Of a stretch of DNA of 64,000 bases, positions 32,756-43,635 are shown one piece after another. The stretch's first letter is position 1; the number at the start of each line of letters is the position of its first letter. The notes beneath the pieces are model-generated. The model worked only from the letters and a program-made list of their open reading frames with translations, did not search any database and was not told where the DNA came from. The stretch lies in assembly GCA_020205615.1 (NCBI GenBank), contig CM035167.1:30083130-30147129 (forward strand), in the 5' to 3' direction. The position numbers and the translations under genes are program-made. This DNA comes from Panax quinquefolius. Its lineage: Eukaryota; Streptophyta; Magnoliopsida; Apiales; Araliaceae.

Positions 32756-32920
32756 CTACAATAAAATAATATAGTTTGATTAGTACACATTAGTAAAATA
32801 ATAAAAATACATAACATAATATAATGCATTTTTATAAGGTTACTTTCCATCTTTTACTTCTTTATTCTTTCGTAAGGTTATGACTTAAGGTTCTACTTTC
32901 CCCCTTATGTTTTATAACCT

Positions 32921-32934
32921 AGGCTTTGATACCA
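32921..32934 (-). promoter_or_regulatory. Primer-binding site of minus-strand Tekay-like element
   Basis: The minus strand reads TGGTATCAAAGCCT three bases after the LTR end, nearly complementary to the initiator Met tRNA 3' end. Confidence 0.9.
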
Positions 32935-32937
32935 ACT

Positions 32938-35900
32938 TGTAGCGCCCCCCAAATCGGGTATCTTCCAACCCGAAGCGGATGGTGCTATCTTTGTATAACA
33001 TTCATACATTCATTCAATTGAAAAGTCTCAAAGAACGAACATAACTTCTATATATTTAAAGTAATATTTACATTTCCCAAGTTCTATACCCGTTACAAAG
33101 GTTCTTTGTCATAATATCAGTTAAATTACAACAATAGACCTATACTATTACAAGACAGCTTAGTAATATGCCTTAGCTTTTCCCTTATCCTTTTTCGATC
33201 CTTCGGGACGTCCAGTCTTAGCTGCATTCATATGGTTCAAGCAAGAGTGAGCATAACTAGCTCAGCAAGTATAACAATTTAATAACAACATGCTTGATAC
33301 ATACAAATCGTATATCTTCAATAACTGAACAATAGTTATGAAGTACTATTGATAATTCAAAATAGCACTTTATCTTTTCTTTCAAAATGTTTTACAATAA
33401 CAACAGTATTTAGTAAAACATTCACTCCGGTCAGAGACCTCGAGTATTCATTCTTTATTGGAAAAGGACAACCCAGAAGCAAGTTCGTAAGCCCGATATT
33501 ACTTACAAGCACTTCTAGGTGATCAACCTATTGTACTCTATGTTGATCAACACTACATCCATTAAACGTATGCACATTTATTCATTTGGCAACCTCACGT
33601 GCCTGTCGTTTTACCGACAAAACATTTCTTTAACATTTTAGTCTTCGTTTGAAAACCATATCAAGTAGTTGACAAAAGATAGCAACATTTGATAATACAT
33701 GAATAGAGTATCAATACATCAAGTCTAGCCAAAGGAATTGGCTTCAACTTTATCATAACTCAATTCATGTGAAAGAATACATGAACCTCAAAAACTTGTT
33801 CAGATTGAACTGAGACAAGAGTTAGAATACTTGCCTTAAGCGTCAACTACGGTATTTTAACTTTATGTTCAAGTCGTTCAAGTCCCTACAATACATGATC
33901 ACATAATGCCTTACATTAGGTCACATATAATCAAGTATGTATATGACTATATCATACCCTTCATTTCAATCTAATTGTGTATTAGATTCAGTTACTATTC
34001 ATTCCGGTTTATCATTACTCTTCCATTTATATTCGACTAGGTTATCTCAACCTTTACATTACATTCCTTAAGGTTTAACAAAGTTTAAACAATGTTACGT
34101 TATATTCCTTAAGTTGTGTTTACTTCCTTTTCTTTTCATTGTACTTAGAAACATTCATTACTATTTTTGTTCTGAGACTGGCGCTACGGCACCATCTTTA
34201 TACATACATCGTATGATTGCAATGCGAGCTCTTAATATCATTGTCCGGACTTGGCGTTGCTGTACATGAGTCCTTACTTAATAAGCCGCATCATGGCGCC
34301 ACTCTCCGAGGTTGTTGGTGCATGTTCATGGTGCTTCTGGCGCTACCATTAATATATATTATAGTTCGCGTTGCGTGAACTCTTGTAGTGTGTTTCGGTT
34401 ACATTATTCCTCGTCATGGCCATGGGTTTTTTTCAGGGTTGGTATGGTGGCCAACTCTGTGCACCAGATACCGAATTTAGTTTGTGAATTTTGTGAATTT
34501 CCCGGACGCATAACTTCTTCGTTATAAGTCCGAATTGGCTCATTCAAAAGCCCACGGTTCACAAATTACATAATCTATATGATCATTCAAGAATTTTATC
34601 TATTCGACTTCGTTTGCTAAAAATTCACCTATTGGTTCATTTTTAACGAAAACGATAAACGTCCGTGAACGTTCAACACTCGTTTCTTCGTTCTAAGTCA
34701 GAATCTGGTCATTTTCGAGTCTGCAACTCTTAAATGCAAAATATGACTTGTCTCCATTCGAAAACAATGGTTCCGAGTTCAAACACAAAATTTGACTTCC
34801 ATTCCGAGAATTTTACGAATTCGACGATTATCGTCCAATCGTGCAAATCCCGGCAATTCTTCCTTCTTATGATTTGTTCAACAATACAAATGAACTTCAT
34901 TCATCATGTGAACATCTCAACAAATGTAATACAACAACTTATATTCATGGTTGTATTTTAGACTTATTCTTCATGAGCTTATAACTTGTCATTTATAAAT
35001 TACTTAAGATTTGATTATTCATGACTTATGACAATTAAGGTTTCTTAATCATCATACTTATATGTTCTTAACATATAACTTATTTTAGATATATATATGA
35101 TTCATATAATCATATAAGTTCTTAATTCACTTTTCTTACTAAACTCATCACAAGTTCATATTTTCATACTTAACATTCAAGGTTAACTTATAATAAGTTT
35201 ATAACTTTTATAAGTTTAAATGACTTATTGCCAACTTATGTGGCTTAAGTTCATGACTTATACATTCTTCTTGCTTCTTATCATTCATGTTTCTTAATCC
35301 ATCTTTTCTTATCATCCTATCATGGTAGAGATAGAAGATAATTGAGAAGAAGTCTTACTCTTTTGAAGTCTTGGTAAGGTAGCTATTTCTTCTTCTTGCT
35401 TATGGAATGACTTATGTGTAGCTTATTCTCTCTAACACTTAAGCACTTTAGAAGTGTTGGATTATTTGATCAACCAACAAATGACTTGTAAGCTTCCTCT
35501 ACTTATAGACTTTCCAAGGTTAGGGTAGATTGGTCATTAAATCATCCCACCTCCTTAAGCCACCTCCTTACTATTCATTACTTGTTAACCACTCTCTTAT
35601 CTCATACTTGGCCATTACTTCAAAGTCTTGGTCAATACTCCTAAGTCTTAGTCATTACACTTACTTGATCACCACATTACTTGGTCACCACAATAACCAT
35701 ATCAATATGGGTTTTGCCCATGGGGTATATACAACCCATGGATTCTAGCTGGGCTTACTTTAATTCACTCTTTGGGCTTTGCATTAATAACCACTAGTTG
35801 GTTCATTAATTAATAGTTGGGCTTCTCTCTTTAATTCACTTGGACTTGTATATAATTGTTAACCAATCATCCAAGTCCATTAACATTTCTTAATACATAT

Positions 35901-36419
35901 TTATGATGTATTATTTTCGTATTCTAATTCATATAGAATTTATATACGGTATTTCATCCCTCATACAAACTCGTATAATACTTCGTATTATACTCGTTTT
36001 CATTGCTTCGTACAATACCAAGTATCATACAATTATTACTTATTCCTTAACACTTCGCTTACTTAACATTTATAAATTAAGTCCACAAGCGAATTATTAC
36101 ATTTTCCATAACTAGATTTTTATTACATAATCCATCTTACCTTGTTATTCCATCATTACGTATTTCTCGGAAACTCATAATTATATCCCGAGCAAACACC
36201 GATGAATAGTGTTTTTTGGAAAATTTCTCGGAAAACTTTTATTTTTGTCTTGGAAATTCAAACACTTTAATTCATCCACGTAGCTCAAATACTACGACAT
36301 TCTAACATCAATAGGTTATACAATGACAACCATCTTGATAACACATGGAATATGATTGTATTATTATTTAATTTAATAAAATCATTTTACAATAAGATCC
36401 GAATTTCTCGGTCGTTACA
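32938..36419 (-). repeat. 5' LTR of minus-strand Tekay-like element
   Basis: 3482 bases, matching 16013-19490 with few scattered differences except in 34170-34460 (the GC-rich island partner). It has the conserved stem-loop at 33248-33264. The TATA position reads TATAAGTAG, so this promoter copy is weaker. Confidence 0.93.
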
Positions 36420-36424
36420 CACCA

Positions 36425-36787
36425 CATGGCAATCGTGGTTGGCGTGCAGGTCTTGGGGGCCGTGGCGATTCTACGCGTGATGATCAGGCCGGATCGTCAA
36501 GTATACTTATATGTTTTGTTGGGATACATCTTATTATTTTTTTATTTTATATTGTATTGACATTATATTCGTTTATATAAATATTGATATATTTCACTAC
36601 ATAGGTGATCGACTTAGGCCTCCACAGGGACTAGCACGTGGCTTGCTAGGGAGTCCCCCCAGGCACTGCTTATATGTCGTGTTGGGACTCATAGGTAATT
36701 TCATAATCCTATATAGTATTACTATAACATAAGTATTTAGTTCTTATTTATTATTTGTAATTTGCAAAGTATTAATTTCAATTGTAG
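36425..36787 (+). other. CACTA interior: Gly/Arg-rich exon end and intron-like DNA
   Basis: The first 75 bases continue a frame from before the insertion that reads GNRGWRAGLGGRGDSTRDDQ, like the Arg/Gly-rich region of plant En/Spm-type proteins. AT-rich intron-like stretches follow with a short candidate exon from 36605 (GDRLRPPQGLARG). These boundaries are guesses from AG/GT and composition. Confidence 0.4.
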
Positions 36788-37264
36788 TATCCTTGACGCC
36801 ACGCCAAGGAACACGTTACTTGGGATCGTCCGAAGCCGATTCTCAAGCCCGTGGATGAGGTGGGCAGATGTGGATGACCGCACACGTCAGCTGATTATTG
36901 CAGAGTTTAGGGTAGGATGTCAATCATTCATATGCTAGTTTTATATTCCATTTGAATATACTGTTACCTCTTTGATATATGTTGTCTACTAAGCTTCTTA
37001 ATGTGTAATGTGCAGAGATATTATCATTTTGAGGACGGGTAGGAAGCCCATGGCATGACTGTTCTGCACAGATACCTAGAGATGAATTGGCACAAGTGGG
37101 TCTACGACTGGAAGAAGAAGGCCCAGACAAAGATGGTTGATGGACAGACACTTAAGGATGTCCAGCCAGATTTCATATCTATTGCGGTGTTGGACCAGAT
37201 GTGCAACATTTGGGACGGCGAGGCCTTTAAGAAGATGTCGACACAATGTTCAACTGCCCGACAA
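36788..37264 (+). pseudogene. Plant En/Spm (CACTA) transposase remnant, two exons
   Basis: The exon ending at 36911 encodes WADVDDRTRQLIIAEFR. A 104-base intron (GT at 36912, AG at 37014-37015) follows. The second exon reads RYYHFEDG, one stop (TAG near 37041), then VLHRYLEMNWHKWVYDWKKK and a conserved LDQMCNIWDGEAFKKMS block. This matches the 'plant transposase (Ptta/En/Spm family)' domain, whose hallmark is a W-D/E-x-EEFKKxS segment. The frame ends at 37264. The usual following NR..HTGGS block is absent because the element is truncated at about 37305. The presence of an internal stop and the missing C-terminus make it inactive. Confidence 0.7.
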
Positions 37265-37305
37265 TAGAGTCGTCTCCCACATTGTAATTGACATCAATTT
37301 ATCTT

Positions 37306-38520
37306 CACCATAATTGGCACTCATCATTCCATTTCATGGAGGAGTTCTTCCTTAACGGCTTGAAGATTGACTCACAGGTTGCTATGAGTTGAGAGATAAA
37401 TCTGCTAATGAAGTTGATTCTTCCCAAAAATCCCCGTATTTCCTTCTCTGTCTGAGGAATGGGCATTTCAGTAATGGCCTAGATTTCGGTAGAATCCAAC
37501 TCAATCCCTTTGTAGCTGACTAGAAATCCTAGCAACTTGCCTAATTTAACGCCGAAGGCGAACTTGGCTAGATTCAACTTAAAGTTGTACTTACACAACC
37601 TGTTGAATAGCTTTTTGAGATGGTCTAATTGGTCATCCTCTTTCTGGGATTTGACAATGATGTCATCCATGTAGATCTCGATCTCTTTGTGCGTTAAGTC
37701 ATGGAAGAGAGCCATCATAGCTCGCTGATAGGTGGCTCCGGCATTGATGAGGCCAAATGACAATCGTCTAAAGCAAAAGTTACCCCAAGGCATGATGAAA
37801 GCAGTTTTCTCACAATCTTCTTTAGCAACCATGATCTGATGGTACCCCGCAAAGCAATCAGCAAAGGAGTACATGCAATATTGAGCAGTGTTGTCAATGA
37901 GAATGTTGATAAATGGCACGGGAAAGCTATCTTTCAAGCAAGCTTTGTTCAATGTAGGATATCCACTCAGGATATGTGGACACAATGATGATGCCAGCTT
38001 GAAATTGTTTTACAATTTCTTCTTTTACCTTAAAACTCCACTCAGGTTTCAATCGCCTGAGCTTTTGTTTGACTGGCTTGAATCCCTCTTTAATGGGAAG
38101 GCAATGAAGTACAATGTCAGTGGACAAACCCACTATGTCTTCATGAGACCATGTAAACACATCCTGGAATTGGGTTAGCAGCGTAACCATGTCATTCCGC
38201 TGGTTTGGGGTAAGGTCTGAACTAATCTGGATTAACTTAAGTCTTTCTAAGGTTCTGAGATTGAAAGAAGTGGTTTGGTCAAAGTTGAGTTTAGGATTGT
38301 CTTTGACCCATTCTTGAATTTCTGGAGGCACCTCAATGTCCTCATGTACTTCCATTAAGGCTGAATTCATCTCTACATCAAAGGTACAATCCTTGTGGAG
38401 AAGAGGCACCGTATCAGCAAGTACATGCACATCTAAATTTAGGGTCTTGAAACAAAATATGCTTTCACTTAGTATATATGAAACATTTTGATTATACATA
38501 GTGTTAGCATGTACTGACAA
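37306..38520 (-). pseudogene. Tat/Ogre-like reverse transcriptase
   Basis: The N-terminal part (38520-37965) reads FQDVFTWSHEDIVGLSTDIV and then FKPVKQKLRRLKPEWSFKVK. A deletion near 37965 removes the segment that would contain the CVDYRDLN block: frame 1 ends TYPEW and the next begins TLNKACLKDSFPVPF. From 37985 to 37479 the palm is present: YSFADCFAGYHQIMVAKEDC (motif A Asp), MPWGNFCFRRLSFGLINAGA, and IEIYMDDIIVKSQ with an intact YMDD. The remainder (37478-37310) reads RGFLGRINFISRFISQL and KWNDEC, then similarity stops. The fingers deletion and frame change make it inactive. Confidence 0.88.
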
Positions 38521-39058
38521 AATAAACTGCTAAAACTGTACAGAAAAGTAAGCAGTTATGATATCTACAGAGCAGAAAGAGTTTCTGCCCGTTTTACCCT
38601 TGTCGACCAATGCAAGGAGTGCTGCTCCAATTTGCAAGGGCAAAGTCCAGGAGGACTGCAGTGATGGAGGGGATGTCATCGTCCTCCTTCTCCCGAATGA
38701 TGGCCATTACATCTGGGCAATCATCGTCTGGGGTATATCTGTTTGTATGTTCATTATGAATGATGATGCGTATGCGTGACATCATCCGGATGACGTCTTG
38801 CTTGATTCTTCTTTCTTCCTCTTCCACTGCGGGATTTGGAACAAAGACTTCTTTCTCCTTCATCGGTACCAACTTGGGAAATAACATAGCCATGATACTG
38901 GCTGGCACCTTTACAGGAGGTTGTGCAGACTCGGAGTTTGAAGGCGAAGATAAACGCCACGTGCTTGAAGCTGAAAGAATCTGCTGATGCTTATGAAGAT
39001 TCCTATAACTAGAACTGGCAGAATAGCCTAGTCCAGCTATTCCAGTTTGCTTGGTTAA
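38521..39058 (-). other. Protease-RT linker of Tat/Ogre-like element
   Basis: A minus-strand frame (38908-38594) is rich in Glu/Arg/Asp (NPAVEEEERRIKQDVIRMMS, TPDDDCPDVMAII), consistent with the poorly conserved linker between protease and RT in Ogre-type polyproteins. No domain recognised. Confidence 0.45.
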
Positions 39059-40144
39059 TTAAATTGGGTACTTGATACCCTGGCGATCTTTACCCAGCCC
39101 TTGTCCCGACTGATGACCCAATGACATCATTTCTTGAGTAGTCGACATTACCTCAGCAGAAATCTTGGGTTCGGGAAATGGCGTTGTAATAGCATGGTAT
39201 TGGGTATTGCTTACTTCCAAGGCATAAAAACTGACCGGTTCAACATCTGCATTGACATTGATGAATGGCATGTCCCCGTGTTGAGGACACTCTGGTTCAG
39301 CATTGACTGTGACTAGGTTATTGTTGATAATATATTTCAACTATTGATGAAGGGTGGAGGGGACTGCCCTTGCCATATGAATCCATGGTCATCCCAAGAG
39401 CAGGTTGTATCCCGAATGTATCTTGAGTACGTGGAAAGATACGAAGAATGTATGGGGACCAATTTCGATTGGCAGTTCAATTAGTTCGACCGAATTCTGA
39501 CGGGCTTTGTTAAAAGCTTTGATGATAGTATGGCTACTCCGGATTCGGTTGAGATTGATATTCATCTTCACCAAGGTAACATATGGACTGATATTTAGAG
39601 ATGAGCCTCCATCTATCAAGACTCCAGCTAGCATATATCCGAAGGACAAGACCGCAATGTGCAACGACTTGCAATGACCAGTCTCTTCGGGCGGTATGTC
39701 ATCATCAGTGAAGCATATCACATTGTTGTTGAAAATATGATCAACCAAGTGTTGAAATTTTTCCGTATGCACTGATGTCGGTAAGCAGGCTTCTTGCAAA
39801 ACCTTCAGTAAGATCTTCCAGTGATCCTCGAAAGTTAGGACCAAGTCCAAAATTAAAATTTGGTGTGGAGCTTCTCTTAAGCTTAAAACCACATTGGCTT
39901 CGTTATGACCCATAGTGCAGAAGAATTTTTCAATCTTCTCCATGAGTATTTTCCCCTTTGATTTGATGGTAGACTTCATCACCCATTGAGGAAGATACAG
40001 TGAATTTTCCTTCGACACTGTAGCAGTTGTATGTGAGGTGGATCCTTCACCTTCTCCAAAATTCCACGGAACTTTGTGCAAGCTAACAATAGGATATTGT
40101 GCTCTGCATGGTAAGTTGATTGGCTTGGGAGCGGCCAGTTTCAA
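39059..40144 (-). pseudogene. Tat/Ogre-like protease with G-patch-like tail
   Basis: From 40144 to 39389: FTDDDIPPEETGHCKSLHIA precedes VLIDGGSSLNISP, the retropepsin active site (LIDGGSS instead of LIDNGSS or DTGS), then the flap region and FHVLKIHSGYNLLLG. The lineage-typical GRPW end is altered. After a short break, 39340-39059 carries SLGHQSGQGLGKDRQGI, a G-patch-like motif seen between protease and RT in this lineage. The protease would process the polyprotein. The substitution at the active site and the frame break suggest loss of function. Confidence 0.8.
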
Positions 40145-40321
40145 AGGATTGTTGTTTTCTCTGAGTCAAACTGATGGTATTGTGAGTGATTTATTAATCA
40201 CATCAGTATCAGTGGATATGACTGCTACTAAACTCTTCCATTTAGTAGGACATGTATTCTCACTCCCACGTAGCACAGTACCATTGTCTGCTAGTTGCAG
40301 GACACCGCTGTCAATGAGATT

Positions 40322-40657
40322 CTAGATAAGGTGGCGGAGTGCCCAACATTCTTTTGTGTTGTGACCGCGAGAATGGGAGTGATATTGACATACTCCATTA
40401 GAATTATACCGTCTTGAACGGGGATTGATTGGAGGTAGAAGGGAAGTGATTCTTCCTTCATTGATTAGCATCTGAAGGATTTCCTCCATAGGTTGGTCCA
40501 GATATGTGAATTCCCTTTTGTTGCCAAAATCCTGACGGGCTTTGGCATTCGCTCTCTTTGTCACTTTGTCTTCCAGCATTTCATTTTCTGAAAGTGGTGA
40601 GGGAATATTCATGAAAAAGGAAGGATACAAGCATGCTCCTGGCTGACTAACTGACAT
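40322..40657 (-). pseudogene. Second CCHC-like region of Tat/Ogre-like gag
   Basis: The frame ends with CQYHSHSRGHNTKECWALRH, a zinc-knuckle-like C-x2-H-x4-GH-x4-C unit, preceded by REFTYLDQPMEEILQMLINE. A similar unit, CAYHVGAPGHDTQDCWALKH, occurs upstream in gag (40855-42297). Such a duplicated unit is characteristic of the Tat/Ogre group. The frame stops just after the motif. Confidence 0.75.
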
Positions 40658-40854
40658 GTCACTTGATGCTGATAAGTCACCAGTTCTGCCAATTGCTCAA
40701 TTTGCTTGCATAGAGCTTTCATCTTACGTTCCATTGCGAACTGGAACTTGTCATAATCCCACTTGTCAACACCGTCTTTGGGGGTTTGGGAGGATTCATA
40801 GATGAAATCGGAACTCTATCCACTGCTCCAATTGATCATGTTGATCTCTTCTTC

Positions 40855-42297
40855 TTAATGTTGAAGAAGAGGGTTGTCTTGAATGTGAGGCTGATCTGGT
40901 TTTGTGACCACGATCTCACCGTTATCTATCAGGTCCTGGATCTTATGTTTTAAGGCCCAACAATCCTGAGTATCATGTCCAGGTGCCCCGACATGATAAG
41001 CACATTTCTGAGTAGCATTGAAACCCCGTCCATTAGGGCTGGCTGGTGGAAGAAGATGCATAATTTTCTTCTGTGTTGTCTGAAGAGTGAGAATATTCTC
41101 GAGTGTGTCCCCTAAGGGTGTAAACACTCGAGGGCGTTTGACTTCTCCACCTTTTGGTATTGGAGGGTTCGAAGACTGTGCTTGAAAGGGAGTGTAGTTT
41201 CTCCTTTGAATAGGCATGTTCTGATTTCCTTTTTGACCCTTCAGTATCAGGGAAACATCTTCCTCTTTCTTTTTATGGACCCTCCGGTGGTTGTTTCCAT
41301 AATTTTCGGATTGGATGTGATCAGTAACAGCTTTAAGGGCAGCTAGGTCTTGAATTTTTTCGGACTTCAATCCCATCTCAGCCATCTCCCCATGTTTGAC
41401 CATTTCAGAAAATGGTTTACGAATTGCGGCTAAAACCCTTTCATAGAAAGAAGCTTCTTGTATGTCTATGAAAGTCACAACCATCTCTGATTCTGTTATG
41501 GAAGGAATAACTTGGGCAGCCAGGCATCTCCACCTTTGAGCATACTCTCTGAAAGACTCCTTAGACTGTTTCTTGACCTTGGTAATCTGATATCGGTCAG
41601 GAGCCATCTGAGACTGAAAGCTGTATTGAGTGATGAAGGCATGTGCTAGTTCTTCCCAACTATGGATCTTTGAATTGTCTAATCTGGTATACCATGAACG
41701 GGATTCTCCAGTCAGACTCTTCTGGAACAGTTGCATTATGAGCTTCTCGTCCTCTGCATAAGATCCAAGTTCTCCAATAAACACCTTCAAATGTGTATAA
41801 GGATCTCCTAACCCATCATATTTTTTGAAGTCAGGAGTCTTAAACTTTTCTAGATAATGAACACTGGGGAAAATGCAAAGATCAGCATATGAAACACTCT
41901 CGTGTGTTCCAATTCCTTTGATAGCACGAAGGGTCTCTTCCATTTGGAGGACTTTCTTTTTGATGTCGTCGGTGTCTTGATCTCTTGTGAGATGGGTGGC
42001 ATCATCAGTTTTGTTGGTCGTATCCAACTACAGTTCAGGTATTGTAATAACCTGGGCTCCCCCTTGTGTAGAGGATTCAGCATGTATGGGTATCTTTGGA
42101 CCCTGGGTAGATTGGTGTAGTTCTTTGAGTAGAACAACCAAATCTGTAATTTGTTTTCTTAATCCGTCAAATTCTTTGCGAGAAACTAGATTAAGGTCAG
42201 TCTGGTCAGATGACGACATGATTGACTGTAAGCTTGCAGCCTTTTTGGATTTTGACCGGGTAGTAGGTCCGATGGGTTCCCTGCGAAAGACTTGCAT
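40855..42297 (-). pseudogene. Tat/Ogre-like gag, one nonsense codon
   Basis: Starts MQVFRREPIGPTTRSKSKKA at 42297. A single in-frame TAG (42028-42030) separates it from a further 390-codon open frame ending at 40855, so this is the longest well-preserved coding sequence in the window. Motifs: ADLCIFPSVHYLEKFKTPDF, KYDGLGDPYTHLKVFIGELG, SLTGESRSWYTRLDNSKIHS, MAPDRYQITKVKKQSKESFR followed by EYAQRWRCLAAQV, all typical of Tat/Ogre capsid. It ends with a CCHC-like CAYHVGAPGHDTQDC and a Gln-rich tail. Gag packages the RNA. With one readthrough or reversion it would be open throughout. Confidence 0.88.
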
Positions 42298-42956
42298 AGT
42301 TTAGTCTTTAGGGAATGTGTGTATAATAACATGCTATGTGATGTGTCCATTTTAGGAATTTTATCCTACAAAACGGATGTCAGTTGTTTGTAGCATGTCA
42401 ATTTAAATATGTATGTGTACATATTTCTTCATATTTCTCATTACATGGAGATAGATATGGATGAAATTACAAGTAATTATGCTTACAAGTAATTAAAAAT
42501 GAGAAAGCATGAAGAGACTTTCCTCTGTTTTGGATTTATCAGAGGCTGACCTATCTTAGGTTACTCTCGCGGCTTTTTGGCATAAAGGTTCCCAAATCAT
42601 CGCAATTTACTCAACGGGAAATTAATCCGGTCATTCAACTGGAGTGAATTTGGGTGGTGCCTTTCTTGAGCCTCACGGGAATTAGTCTTCCTACCAGTCA
42701 AGTAATCAAACCCCGACATGATAGCCTCCTGGTGGAGGGACCACACAACATACATTCACATACATCGCGTCTCACCGTATGGAAATGATGACATGTGTGA
42801 AGCACTATTACCACAAGCAGATATGGTACGAGGCACTAAGTGCAATAACTAAATGCATTCGTACACATTCATCATAAATGTAAATGCAACATCCACATAT
42901 AAGTAGATAACAGTTTTGAAAAAATTGTAATAGCGGCTTAAGTCCTCTTACTGGGG
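42298..42956 (-). other. Tat/Ogre-like leader, noncoding
   Basis: 660 bases between primer site and gag. No ORF or RNA gene recognised. Ogre elements can carry an additional ORF here; none is visible. Confidence 0.5.
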
Positions 42957-42974
42957 TCCCCAGCAGAGTCGCCA
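42957..42974 (-). promoter_or_regulatory. Primer-binding site of Tat/Ogre-like element
   Basis: The minus strand reads TGGCGACTCTGCTGGGGA, 18 bases matching the tRNA-Arg-type primer site characteristic of Ogre/Tat elements, two bases after the LTR end. Confidence 0.9.
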
Positions 42975-42976
42975 CC

Positions 42977-43112
42977 TGTCGACGTCTGGATTTTTAGTTG
43001 TCCCTTTCCGTTACTTGTTCTTTGGTGTTCTCATTTTAGGTGAGATTTGTTTGAAAAAACAAGTGAAAAAGGTCTGACATGTATAATGTCGACGATGGAT
43101 ATAAGAGTAAAT
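42977..43112 (-). repeat. Stub of Tat/Ogre-like 5' LTR
   Basis: About 136 bases from the LTR terminus (plus strand TGTCGACGTCTGG) to the abrupt switch into Tekay-type gag at about 43113. A TGTCGACG also occurs at about 43086. Ogre LTRs are several kilobases, so nearly all is missing. Confidence 0.65.
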
Positions 43113-43635
43113 CGTCAAAGCATGTTATAATTGTGGAAGAAAAGGTCACTTAGCAGATTATGTTGCGTTCAAGAGAAGTTCAGCCAGGATGGAGGCACCA
43201 AAGGTCGTCCCAGAAAAGTCAAAGCCGGTAGTGCAAGGGAGAGCGTTTGTTGTGACCTCCCAGAAAGCAAGGAACCCGAATGAGGTCATCACGGGTAAGT
43301 TTATCATAAACTCTTGCGAAGTCTATACCTTATTTGATACATGTTCTACCCATTCTTTTATTTCTCCTACTTGCGCTCAATGATTAAATTTGACTCTGGA
43401 GAAATTAAACTTTGACTTATCTGTAGAAACTCCGTTGGGAGAAACCTTCATTATATCCACTGTTTATAAGTCTTGTTTAGTTTAAATCGGTACCCTCACA
43501 TTACCTGTCAATCTTATTTCATTAAAAATACTTGCATTTGACGTAATTCTAGGGATTGATTGGTTAACTACTCATCATGCAAAAATTGATTATTTTTGTA
43601 AGATTGTTAGCTTTCAAATTCCTAACCAATCTGTT
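43113..43635 (+). pseudogene. Copy A: gag zinc-knuckle end and protease (5'-truncated)
   Basis: Starts abruptly in the second gag knuckle (ACYNCGRKGHLAD), continues as KVVPEKSKPVVQGRAFVVTS and reaches the protease active site LFDTCSTHSFISP, where the Gly of DTG has become Cys. A TGA (43381-43383) replaces a CGA found in copy B. More protease sequence follows ([20 protein letters not shown] at 43540-43600), an expected second block. All gag upstream of the knuckle is lost at the junction with the Tat/Ogre-like LTR stub. Confidence 0.85.

Larger units (their letters stand above)
16013..36419 (-). mobile_element. Full-length Tekay/Del-like Ty3-gypsy element with nested copia
   Basis: Two 3.5-kb LTRs in direct orientation (32938-36419 as 5' LTR, 16013-19490 as 3' LTR), a primer-binding site at 32921-32934, a polypurine tract at 19491-19503, gag and pol in between on the minus strand, and perfect CACCA duplications outside. 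Without the 9-kb copia insertion it would be about 11.4 kb. The integrase C-terminus carries a chromodomain-like tail (VKVLWKNHDAEKAMWEIE), placing it in the chromovirus branch, Tekay/Del group. An internal deletion has removed protease and most of RT. An extra ORF lies between primer site and gag. Confidence 0.9.
14199..37305 (+). mobile_element. CACTA (En/Spm-type) DNA transposon, right end lost, interrupted by a Tekay-like element
   Basis: The left terminus is CACTACAAGAAA at 14199, the classic plant CACTA inverted-repeat start, followed by 250 bases of subterminal GCGACGG/CCGTCG repeats. Removing the Tekay-like element (16013-36419) and one CACCA copy joins 16012 to 36425. The right part carries plant transposase remnants on the plus strand (36788-37264). 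The right terminal repeat is missing: sequence changes to a Tat/Ogre-like element at about 37305-37315. The left part carries a captured TPR exon (15397-15472). Assignment of both halves to one transposon rests on the clean target duplication at the join. Confidence 0.7.
37306..43112 (-). mobile_element. Tat/Ogre-like Ty3-gypsy fragment, truncated at both ends
   Basis: On the minus strand: an LTR stub (43112-42977), primer-binding site, 660-base leader, gag, a second CCHC region, protease, a G-patch-like segment, and RT up to the RNase H border (37306). Gag motifs, the tRNA-Arg-type primer site and LTR termini starting TGTCGAC point to Tat/Ogre. RNase H, integrase and the 3' LTR are missing. 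No target duplication can be found, so both ends arose by deletion or later rearrangement. Confidence 0.82.
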
